38,053 bases of DNA from Micromonospora sp. KC723 (lineage in GTDB: Bacteria; Actinomycetota; Actinomycetes; Mycobacteriales; Micromonosporaceae). The notes under the pieces were generated by a model. It saw only the letters and a list, made by a program, of their open reading frames with translations. It had not been told where the DNA came from and did not search any database. Below, piece by piece: positions 1 through 6,371 of this stretch. Positions within the stretch are counted from its first letter, which is position 1; each line of letters begins with the position of its first letter. The translations under genes and the position numbers were made by a program. The stretch spans positions 1-38,053 of the forward strand of contig NZ_SMKD01000049.1 of the NCBI RefSeq assembly GCF_004348595.1, written 5' to 3'.

Positions 1-1
1 G

Positions 2-79
2 CGTACCGCTGTACGCGAATCACTGGCCGCCGGCAAGACCCACGGCCACCCCTGGCCCCGCCTGGCCCCACAAACCTGA
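2..79 (+). CDS. C-terminal end of an unidentified protein (partial)
   Basis: The frame is open from the window edge and ends at a TGA at 77-79, giving the last 25 residues of a protein (ending HPWPRLAPQT). It stops 23 bases before the next gene on the same strand, so the two could be co-transcribed. The family cannot be recognised from so short a tail. Confidence 0.3.
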   Translation, partial: RTAVRESLAAGKTHGHPWPRLAPQT

Positions 80-102
80 CCACCCGCAGAGGAATCCCTC
101 GC

Positions 103-1071
103 ATGTACAAGGTTCACAGCGGACAGCGGATCGAGCCGCTCGAACTCACCGCCATCACCGGCGAACCGGTCCGGATTCCCGACCCGCACCTCCTCGTCCA
201 CCTACAATTCCGACGCTTCGCTGGCTGCCCCATCTGCAACCTGCACCTGCGCGGCATCGCCCGCCGACACGACGACATCCTCGCCGCCAGCATCCGCGAA
301 ATCGTGGTGTTCCACTCCACCACCGCCGCCATGCTGCCCTACCAGGGTGACCTGCCGTTTCCCGCTGTGGCCGACCCGGAGCGCGACCTCTGCACCCGCT
401 TCGGTGTCGGCACCTCCCCCCGCGCCCCGCTACACCCCCGGGCATGGGCCGCAGCCCTGCGCGGCGCCGCCGCGGGAATGGCCGCACCCCCCGCCCGCGG
501 CGAAACCGTCCTTGGGCTACCCGCCGACTTCCTCATCACCACCACCGGACACGTCACCGCCCACCACTACGGCCGACACGCCGACGACCAATGGACCGTC
601 GACGAACTGGTGTTGGCCGCGAGGGCGCACCGGTCGAGGTGTCGACGCAACGCCGCGAGGGCCCGGTCGGCGGTGGCGACGGGGCCGTCGGGTCGCAGTG
701 GGACGACCGTCGCGCGTTCCACGCAGGACGAGACTCGCCGGTGGACGACGGTCGACCGGAACGACAGCTTTGCCCAGGAATCTCCGCTGCTCGCGTCTGT
801 TGCCAGTCGGGCGGCTCAGGTTCCCTGGTGTCGAGGGAGGTGGTTGGGTCGCGCACGCCATCATGATCTTGAGTTGCCGACGAACGTGTCCGATCGGTGG
901 GGGACCAGCAGGCAGACGCGAGTTCAGCGGCGGGCGTCGTACTCTTCGCGTGCGGCGAGCACCGCATTGATGTGCTGTTCGGCCCAAAGGCCCAGCGCCC
1001 GCAAGGGTTCGTGCAGCGTGTGTCCCAGCGGGGTCAGTTCGTATTCGACCCGGGGTGGCACCTCGGCGTAG
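103..1071 (+). CDS. Peroxiredoxin-like (AhpC/TSA_2) protein with an abnormal C-terminal extension
   Basis: Residues 1 to about 175 look like the AhpC-TSA_2 (PF13911) peroxiredoxin-like family: a thioredoxin fold with the C-P-I-C redox motif followed by NLHL (near residues 42-49), the VVFHS strand and the late LPADFLI segment. Such proteins are thought to act as thiol peroxidases or reductases in the cytoplasm. The start is supported by a GAGGAA ribosome site ending 10 bases before the ATG. Family members normally end soon after the DQWxVDELLxLA segment, found here near base 620. Beyond that the frame runs on for about 150 Arg/Ser-rich residues with no family likeness, running antisense to the hxlR-type gene at 924-1292. 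The native stop was probably lost in a rearrangement that also left an integrase scrap at 605-722. The first 175 residues are confident; the extension is very probably not functional sequence. Confidence 0.7.
   Translation: MYKVHSGQRIEPLELTAITGEPVRIPDPHLLVHLQFRRFAGCPICNLHLRGIARRHDDILAASIREIVVFHSTTAAMLPYQGDLPFPAVADPERDLCTRFGVGTSPRAPLHPRAWAAALRGAAAGMAAPPARGETVLGLPADFLITTTGHVTAHHYGRHADDQWTVDELVLAARAHRSRCRRNAARARSAVATGPSGRSGTTVARSTQDETRRWTTVDRNDSFAQESPLLASVASRAAQVPWCRGRWLGRARHHDLELPTNVSDRWGTSRQTRVQRRASYSSRAASTALMCCSAQRPSARKGSCSVCPSGVSSYSTRGGTSA
605..722 (-). pseudogene. Relic of a tyrosine recombinase (integrase) N-terminus
   Basis: On the minus strand a GTG at 722 opens a frame of about 40 residues containing ALAALRRHLDRCALAANT, which resembles the SAM-like core-binding N-terminus of actinobacterial phage/plasmid-type tyrosine recombinases (helix, then a phrase like LAxNTxxxYRR). 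The likeness stops abruptly where the end of the peroxiredoxin-like gene begins (about 605-620). No catalytic R-H-R-Y domain follows. I read it as a scrap left by a deletion or insertion event. The identification is from memory of the family pattern and is tentative. Confidence 0.35.
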
Positions 1072-1292
1072 ACGTGCCGGGCGACGAGACCGTCGCGTTC
1101 CAGGTCGCGCAGCGTGTCGGTGAGTACCTTCCCGCTGATCCCGTCGACGGCGGTGCGGATGTCGCCGAATCGTCGCCGCCGGTCGCCGAGCACGATCACG
1201 ATCATTGCCGTCCACTTGTTGGCGATGCGGGCCAGCGAGGTACGCGACGGGCAGGTCGCGGTGAGCACGCTGATATCCGGGTGCTGTGACAC
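924..1292 (-). CDS. HxlR-family transcriptional regulator
   Basis: A protein of 122 residues with a winged helix-turn-helix of the HxlR type: a conserved early Cys (residue 14, in TATCPS), the helix around IANKWTAMIVIVLGDRRRRFGDI, the recognition region GISGKVLTDTLRDLERDGLV and the wing VPPRVEYELTPLGHTL. I prefer the GTG at 1292 because GGAAAGG lies 8 bases upstream and because it gives the usual family length; starts further upstream would add about 40 atypical residues. HxlR proteins are dimeric DNA binders, often responding to reactive electrophiles or redox through the conserved Cys. It is divergent from the SnoaL-like gene at 1391, and an inverted repeat between them is a likely operator for both. 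Confidence 0.88.
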   Translation of the reverse strand: MSQHPDISVLTATCPSRTSLARIANKWTAMIVIVLGDRRRRFGDIRTAVDGISGKVLTDTLRDLERDGLVARHVYAEVPPRVEYELTPLGHTLHEPLRALGLWAEQHINAVLAAREEYDARR

Positions 1293-1309
1293 CGACCACA
1301 CCTTTCCGT

Positions 1310-1329
1310 CAGTTACGTTGAGGTAACTG
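1310..1329. promoter_or_regulatory. Inverted repeat in the divergent hxlR / SnoaL-like promoter
   Basis: CAGTTAC (1310-1316) and GTAACTG (1323-1329) form a perfect 7-bp inverted repeat with a 6-base spacer; a second GGTAAC half-type sequence follows at 1330-1335. It sits 18 bases upstream of the regulator's start and 61 bases upstream of the divergent gene. HxlR proteins typically bind such dyads between themselves and a divergent target. The role is inferred from position and symmetry. Confidence 0.55.
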
Positions 1330-1390
1330 GTAACCAATCGAGACCATAGGCTACCAGCAGCGAAAACACCTTGACCAAGGGAGATTTCCG

Positions 1391-1795
1391 ATGTCCGAGT
1401 CCACCAACACATTCGCAGTTGCCCGCCGGTACGTGGACGCGATGAAGGCCAAGGACTTCGCTACGGTGGCGAGCCTGTTTGCCGATGACATCGTGTGGCA
1501 CCAGCCCGGCGACAACCGGTTCTCCGGCTCGCGTCACGGCGTCGGCGCGGTCAACGACATGCTCGGTGGGCAGATGGCCGTCACCAACGGCACCCTGGAC
1601 GTCCAGGTGACTGGCGCGCCGATGGTCAACGGCGCGTTCGTCGCACTTCCGGTCCACTTCAGCGCCAAACGTGACGGCGCCGAGATGTCGATGGACGGCG
1701 TCGACGTGCTGCGCGTCGAGGGGGACAAGGTTGCCGAGGTGTGGCTGTTCTCGGCCGACCAGCAAGGCGAGGACGCCTTCTGGGGCGCCGGCTGA
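1391..1795 (+). CDS. SnoaL-like / NTF2-fold protein
   Basis: A protein of 134 residues with the cone-shaped alpha+beta (NTF2/SnoaL) pattern: N-terminal helix ARRYVDAMKAKDFATVASLFADDIVWHQPG, then a strand-rich half ending with DVLRVEGDKVAEVWLF. Members are small ligand-binding proteins, isomerases or hydrolases; the substrate cannot be read from sequence. An AAGGGAG ribosome site lies 6 bases before the ATG. It is divergent from the HxlR-type gene, which probably controls it, so a detoxification or stress role is plausible but unproven. Normal length, no oddities. Confidence 0.85.
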   Translation: MSESTNTFAVARRYVDAMKAKDFATVASLFADDIVWHQPGDNRFSGSRHGVGAVNDMLGGQMAVTNGTLDVQVTGAPMVNGAFVALPVHFSAKRDGAEMSMDGVDVLRVEGDKVAEVWLFSADQQGEDAFWGAG

Positions 1796-1884
1796 GTGGC
1801 AGACGCTGTTGTCACCGCCGATCGGTCTGCGCGGTCAGCGATCGGGGCGACCGTTTGAGACCTAATTCATGATCGATATGACGA

Positions 1885-1921
1885 CCGGTGGGGCGCCCTG
1901 CGACGCGGTGCGCCCCACCGG
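1885..1921. terminator. Hairpin between convergent genes
   Basis: A perfect 12-bp stem (CCGGTGGGGCGC at 1885-1896, complement at 1910-1921) with a 13-base loop lies between the ends of the SnoaL-like gene (plus) and the serine hydrolase gene (minus). It probably serves as a bidirectional, U-tract-poor terminator, as is common in actinobacteria. Confidence 0.7.
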
Positions 1922-1970
1922 CATCAGCACCTCTGTTCGGTATTGCTGATGTCGAGGTCGGATCGTGTGA

Positions 1971-3956
1971 CTACCAGGTGAGCAGGGCAGATCGGATCTC
2001 GGCGCGGAACAGCTCGACGTTGATCTTCGCTACGGCGTTGTCCAGCGTCGCCGTCGAGCAGGTGGCACAGACGAACTGGTTGTCGACGAATGCGCCGTAC
2101 ACGAAGACCCGCTCGCCCACGACGCCGCCCGACTTGACGGGAAGGGCCATCCTGCCGGCGTTGGTACGGACGTAGACCCAGCCGTTCGAGCAACCGGCCT
2201 GGTCACACGGCACGTTGTAGCTGCCGCCCTTGAAGTGGTTGCGCATGCGGGCGATGAAGTCGGCGGCCACGGCACCCTTACCCTGCGCGTTGGCCTCTGC
2301 CGTCACGATGGCCGCCAGCGCGCCACCCACACCGTTGTTCATGGGCTGGAAGAATTCGGTGCGGAACTGCCCGGCGTCGAGCAGGGTGCCGTCCTCCACT
2401 CCCTCGTAGAGCCGGCCCATGTCGACGAGGGTGGTGAAGTTGCGCTTTCCGCCGAGGAAGGCGCAGCCGATCTGGTCCTGGTTGATCGTGGTCGAGGTCA
2501 TCCCGGCCGCGATCGCCGCGCTCTGGACCGTACCCAGCCCGTATCGCAGGACGACGCCCCTGGTGGTGCGGTTGTCCGAGATGGACATCATGTTGTCTTT
2601 GCCGAAGTCAAGGGTGCTGGTCACCCGGTTGGCCGTCACCTCGTCGGCCGGAATCGGGCAGGCGTCCTTGGTGTTCGGCCAGAACGGGCTGTTCGGGTAG
2701 TTGTAGTAAGTGAACGACGCGTTGAGCTGTTCGCCACTGCGCACGCTGCGCATGACGGTGAGGTTGTGCACCGCCTTGATGGAGCTGGCCGGCTCGTACT
2801 GCAGCGTGGTTTGCAAGCCGGCGCTCTGGCTGCCGCCGATCCGCTTGAGGTAGAAGCCGAAGTCAGCGGTGGGTAGCCCATTGGCGTCGGTGTACGCGGG
2901 TGCGATCAGGTCGGACAGCCGGCGGGTTTCCGCGTTCGCGTTGTCAATCATGACGGCGTCGTACCGGCGCCCACCGTTGACCAGGTACGTGTCGACATCG
3001 AACACGCGCGCGCCGTGCTGTGCCGCCACGTCGAGCACCTGGTTGATGGATGTGAGGCCGAAGTGCACCCATGAGGCCTTGTCGTCGCTGCCCGAGTTGT
3101 GCACCTGGATGAGGTTGTACGTGCCGTCGGCCTGGCGTTCCAGGTTGGTGATCCGTCCGCCGAACTCGTCCATTCTCTGCTTTACGGAGGCTGAGCTCTG
3201 GTTGAGCCACCACTGCCAGGACTTGGCGTCGGCCCCGATGTTGGCGATGTAGATAGCGGAGTACAATTTGGTGCCATTGACCTGGTATGTCTCCAGGTCG
3301 ACCAGACGCTTGGCCGGGTCGCCGGGGTTGGGCTTGTTCGCGGGCAGCAGGTCACCGACCGCCGCGGAGGTGACGCCGCTCGACCACCACCAGGTGCGCG
3401 CTGCGGAGCCGGTGTTGGAAACCATCACCACGGCGTACCGGACCTGACCGTTGACCACGTACGGGTCGAGGTCGATCAGTCGGCCGGTGTGCTCGTTGAG
3501 CTTCTGGCCCACCTCGTCGAAGGTCAGACGGGGGTACCACCACCAGCCGGGCACCGCGTACGCGCCGGAGCCGCGGACCATGACGACGGTGTAGGTGCCG
3601 GCGGCCGCGTCGTGAACCTCGATATCGGTCAGCCGGGCGTCGTGCTCGTCGAGCCGGTCCTTCACGAACTGCTCGGTGACGTTGGCGTAGGACCACCATC
3701 CGGTGGGGACGGAAACCGACCTGTCGTCGGTAAGGGCGTTGGCATCGGCCCGCGCCGGCTGCTGGCCGCTCCAGACGGCGAAGACGGTGGCGACGACGAG
3801 CGCCAACAGCAGCGCGCCGAGCCGCTGAGGTGCCCTGGGCGCTGACGAGCTGGCATGGGTGACGCTCGGCTGCCGGAGGGCGTTCAGCGTGAAGTCTTGC
3901 TTTCGGTCACGCGGTACCGTCGCGGGACCCTGCTTTGTCACGTGCCGGAAATGCAT
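1971..3956 (-). CDS. Secreted beta-lactamase-fold serine hydrolase with Trp-rich tandem repeats (polyglycine-hydrolase-like)
   Basis: A protein of 661 residues starting at the ATG at 3956, which follows a GAGGAGAGGGAG ribosome site; longer frames upstream look non-coding. Residues 45-70 form a signal segment ending PARA, preceded by an unusually long 44-residue N-region. Residues 80-340 hold about five repeats of roughly 50 residues, each with a W/WW cluster, an H-x-x-R-[LI]-x-D-L motif and a [YR]-Y-x-[VA]-V-M-[VI] strand. This matches my recollection of the bacterial tandem repeat found in polyglycine-hydrolase-like proteins (PF17660). Residues 360-661 are a class-A beta-lactamase-like domain with all three motifs: S391-x-x-K394, S460-D461-N462 and K608-S609-G610. 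It should be an exported serine acyl-enzyme hydrolase or protease; polyglycine or other peptide cleavage is only suggested by the repeat family. It is monocistronic, with a shared terminator downstream. Confidence 0.8.
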   Translation of the reverse strand: MHFRHVTKQGPATVPRDRKQDFTLNALRQPSVTHASSSAPRAPQRLGALLLALVVATVFAVWSGQQPARADANALTDDRSVSVPTGWWSYANVTEQFVKDRLDEHDARLTDIEVHDAAAGTYTVVMVRGSGAYAVPGWWWYPRLTFDEVGQKLNEHTGRLIDLDPYVVNGQVRYAVVMVSNTGSAARTWWWSSGVTSAAVGDLLPANKPNPGDPAKRLVDLETYQVNGTKLYSAIYIANIGADAKSWQWWLNQSSASVKQRMDEFGGRITNLERQADGTYNLIQVHNSGSDDKASWVHFGLTSINQVLDVAAQHGARVFDVDTYLVNGGRRYDAVMIDNANAETRRLSDLIAPAYTDANGLPTADFGFYLKRIGGSQSAGLQTTLQYEPASSIKAVHNLTVMRSVRSGEQLNASFTYYNYPNSPFWPNTKDACPIPADEVTANRVTSTLDFGKDNMMSISDNRTTRGVVLRYGLGTVQSAAIAAGMTSTTINQDQIGCAFLGGKRNFTTLVDMGRLYEGVEDGTLLDAGQFRTEFFQPMNNGVGGALAAIVTAEANAQGKGAVAADFIARMRNHFKGGSYNVPCDQAGCSNGWVYVRTNAGRMALPVKSGGVVGERVFVYGAFVDNQFVCATCSTATLDNAVAKINVELFRAEIRSALLTW

Positions 3957-4315
3957 GACGTGCTCCCTCTCCTCGATCTGACGAGCGGGCCGAGCCCGCC
4001 CGAGGACAGTGGCACGCGTTCCAGCCGGGACACGTCGCATTCTGGACGCCGCTGGACGCCGCTGGACGCCGGCAGCCAGCAGGGGTCCGGGAAGGGCCAT
4101 CGCCCTATCACGGGCCGACGGAGTCGTTCGTGACCAACCTTGGTGACGCTATGCTCGCCTGCCTGCGGACCGCATCAGCAACACCCCCCCCTGGACCGGC
4201 ACCGGGCGAACCGTGGTCCCTGGGCGCCGACGAGGCCGCGCGACCTGCTCGGGCAGGGCGTCGAGCCAGTCCGTGGACAGGGATGTGGCGGGAGCCGTGG
4301 TTACCGTCAGTGCGG
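3957..4315. other. Intergenic stretch without a convincing gene
   Basis: This holds the leader of the serine hydrolase gene (minus strand), a 3 x 10-bp tandem repeat at 4042-4071 and GC-rich sequence downstream of the EamA gene. A short minus-strand frame containing SLSTDWLDALPEQV lies near 4205-4300 but has no start codon or ribosome site I can defend. Confidence 0.5.
4042..4071. repeat. Three head-to-tail copies of a 10-bp unit
   Basis: CTGGACGCCG occurs exactly three times in a row at 4042-4051, 4052-4061 and 4062-4071, about 90 bases upstream of the serine hydrolase start. Ten bases is close to one helical turn, so it could present a protein-binding site repeatedly on one face, or be a slippage product. 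Confidence 0.8.
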
Positions 4316-5266
4316 TTACTGTCGTACCTCCTGCTCCTGTCTCGGTAGGAAGCGCGGAAGCTTCTCGGTGGGCGTTTCCGTCGGTGCTGCTGCTGACGGG
4401 TTGTGCCGGCGGGTCAGGCTCACTCCGACGAGCACGACCACCATCCCGATGGCGATCCGGGGGTTGAAGTCCTCGTCGAGCACGATGGCCCCCAGCGCCA
4501 CCGAGACCACCGGTAGCAGGTAGCCGACGGTGGCCGTGTTGGTGGCACCCTCGGTGGCGATGTTCTTGTAGGTGAGATGGAACGTGATCCCGGTGGCGAC
4601 GACGCCCAGGATCACGACGGCGGCCAGCGCCTTCGGGCCGATCTCGATCGATGCCAGACCGCCGGCCGGTAGGGTCAGCGAGGTCAGGGCGGTCGCCACG
4701 ATGAGCTGCGCCGTGGACAGCGAGATGGTGGGGATTCCCCTGCCGACCAGGCAGTGGCCCATGAACGTGAAGCCGACGGCGTAGCTCGCCGCCGCGACGA
4801 CGACGGCGAGCGCGCCCCAGCCGCCCGACTCCGTCGCCTGCCACGGGGCGAGGATCAGCACCACCCCGACGAAGCCGAGCAGGAGTCCACCCAGCCGGGC
4901 CGGCCGGAGTCCGCGCTCGGATCCGATGACGACGCCGACCAGCAGCGACCAGAGTGGGGTGGTCGCGTTCAGTACGCCGGCGACCCCTGAGTCGATGCTC
5001 TGCTGGCCGATGCTGAACATGGCGAACGGCAGGGCGTTGCAGAAGAAGGCGGCCACGACGATGCGGCCCCAGATCGCCGGGTCGTGCGGCAGTCGTCGAC
5101 GTGAGGCCAGGCAGGCGACCAACAGCGTGACCGACCCGAGGACGCACCGGCTGAGGGTGACCTGCACCGGGGTCAGCGCGCCCAGGGCCAGCTCGATCCA
5201 GAGAAAGGTCGATCCCCACAACAGGGCCAGCACGCCGATCCGCGCCCACCCCCAGAGCCTGCCCAT
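4316..5266 (-). CDS. EamA/DMT-superfamily transporter
   Basis: A protein of 316 residues with about ten hydrophobic segments arranged as two EamA repeats. The first begins IGVLALLWGSTFLWIELAL, and the second, near residues 160-290, includes YAVGFTFMGHCLVGRG and ends in PVVSVALGAIVLDEDF, the typical helix 9-10 signature. DMT proteins of this type export amino acids, metabolites or drugs across the cytoplasmic membrane; the substrate is unknown. The ATG at 5266 starts the first repeat in the usual place; an in-frame GTG lies 12 bases upstream. It is divergent from a LysR gene at 5369, the common exporter/regulator arrangement, so that regulator probably controls it. Confidence 0.88.
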   Translation of the reverse strand: MGRLWGWARIGVLALLWGSTFLWIELALGALTPVQVTLSRCVLGSVTLLVACLASRRRLPHDPAIWGRIVVAAFFCNALPFAMFSIGQQSIDSGVAGVLNATTPLWSLLVGVVIGSERGLRPARLGGLLLGFVGVVLILAPWQATESGGWGALAVVVAAASYAVGFTFMGHCLVGRGIPTISLSTAQLIVATALTSLTLPAGGLASIEIGPKALAAVVILGVVATGITFHLTYKNIATEGATNTATVGYLLPVVSVALGAIVLDEDFNPRIAIGMVVVLVGVSLTRRHNPSAAAPTETPTEKLPRFLPRQEQEVRQ

Positions 5267-5368
5267 CACACCGTTCACCGCCGTTTCGTTGATCACCCTG
5301 GTGAACGATGCCGCAACAAACCTGGAAGGACAAGAAAAAGGTTCTGCACTTCTGTTAAGCTGCACTAC
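5267..5368. promoter_or_regulatory. Divergent EamA / LysR promoter region
   Basis: The 102-base gap contains CTGCACT repeated directly at 5344-5350 and 5360-5366 (16-base period). It also contains TAAGCT at 5356-5361, seven bases before the LysR ATG. There is no ribosome site before that ATG, so the spacing fits a -10 box for a leaderless transcript starting at the ATG. TGCA-N12-TGCA (5345-5348 / 5361-5364) is a possible LysR-type dyad overlapping that box, which would suit autorepression. The interpretation is inferred. Confidence 0.45.
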
Positions 5369-6262
5369 ATGCTTGATGTGCGACGTCTGCAGGTGCTGCG
5401 TGCGGTGGTCACCAGCGGGTCGGTGACGGCGGCGGCGGCACACCTCGGCTACACCCCCTCGGCCGTCAGCCAGCAGGTGGCGGCACTGGAGAAGGAAGCC
5501 GAGATCGCGCTGCTGGAACGGGTCGGCCGAGGTGTGCGGCCCACGGCGGCGGGTCGACTGCTCACTCGACACGCGGCCATCATCAGCCAACATCTCGCCG
5601 AGGCCGAGACCGCACTGGCCGACCTACGCGCCGGGCGTACGGGCCGGCTGACCATCCGCTACTTCGCCTCGGTCGGCCCGACCCTGCTGGCACCCGCCCT
5701 CGCCCGAGTCCGCCGCGAACACCCCGGCATGGCGATCGATCCCAAACTGACCGACCCGGACGACCTGCTGCCACAGGTGGAACGGGGCCACGCCGACCTG
5801 GCCATCGTCGTGCGTCGGCCAGCCGACGAGCATCACCACGGCGTCCGCCTGGTGCACCTGCTCGACGACGCGTACCAGGCGGTGCTTCCCACCGGCCACC
5901 AGCTCGCTGCGCAACGCCTCATCGCCCTCGCCGACCTCGCCGGCGAACCCTGGGTCGGCAGCGAACCCCCCGGCCCGTGCCTCGACCCGATAATCGACGC
6001 CTGCGCCACGGCAGGCTTCCACCCGGATTTCGTGGCCAGGTCAGAAGACTATGCCACCGCCCAGGGATTCGTCGCCGCCGGCCTCGGCGTCAGCATGATT
6101 CCCCGACTGGGGCTCGGCGCCCGCCATCCTGGCGTCGCCATCCGCCCGGTCGGCCACCCCGAACCGACCAGGACGATCCACGCCGCGGTCCGGGAAACCT
6201 CCCTCGACCAGCCCGCACTGCGCACGCTGCTCGACGCCCTCAAGGACGCGACGAGACAGTAA
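5369..6262 (+). CDS. LysR-family transcriptional regulator
   Basis: A protein of 297 residues. The winged HTH is at 1-60 (LQVLRAVVTSGSVTAAAAHLGYTPSAVSQQVAALE), then the linker helix and a periplasmic-binding-like effector domain from about residue 88 (RLTIRYFASVGPTLLAPAL) to the end, including GLGVSMIPRL. Length is normal. It is divergent from the EamA transporter gene and is likely to regulate it and itself in response to the exported compound. The message may be leaderless. Its stop is immediately followed by a transposase scar, so its 3' flank has been rearranged without touching the coding region. Confidence 0.92.
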   Translation: MLDVRRLQVLRAVVTSGSVTAAAAHLGYTPSAVSQQVAALEKEAEIALLERVGRGVRPTAAGRLLTRHAAIISQHLAEAETALADLRAGRTGRLTIRYFASVGPTLLAPALARVRREHPGMAIDPKLTDPDDLLPQVERGHADLAIVVRRPADEHHHGVRLVHLLDDAYQAVLPTGHQLAAQRLIALADLAGEPWVGSEPPGPCLDPIIDACATAGFHPDFVARSEDYATAQGFVAAGLGVSMIPRLGLGARHPGVAIRPVGHPEPTRTIHAAVRETSLDQPALRTLLDALKDATRQ

Positions 6263-6349
6263 GAGACCCCGCCGTACAGGACGGTCCACGACTACTACGC
6301 CAGGTGGGAGGCGGACGGCACCGCCGAGCGAATCCACGATGCCCTCCCG
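6263..6349 (+). pseudogene. Fragment of an IS5-family transposase N-terminal region
   Basis: Starting one base after the LysR stop codon, 29 codons read TPPYRTVHDYYARWEADGT and then ERIHDAL. This is the well-known N-terminal DUF4096-type segment of IS5/IS112-like transposases (typically FPPxxTVYxYFxRWxxDGTxxRIHDALR). Both sides of the fragment are missing; no catalytic DDE domain or terminal inverted repeats remain. It shows that an insertion sequence once lay between this regulator and the lactate permease gene. Confidence 0.75.
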
Positions 6350-6366
6350 GCCGGACACGGGCCGGG
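6346..6366. terminator. Short hairpin after the lactate permease gene
   Basis: CCCGGCC (6346-6352) pairs with GGCCGGG (6360-6366) around a 7-base loop, six bases beyond the permease stop on the minus strand and overlapping the end of the transposase scar. It is a modest terminator candidate. Confidence 0.4.
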
Positions 6367-6371
6367 TGGGC

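Noticed and set aside
4205..4300. Possible small peptide (RiPP-like precursor) with SLSTDWLDALPEQV on the minus strand
   Set aside because: No ATG/GTG with a ribosome site in frame, no core-peptide pattern and no modifying enzymes nearby.
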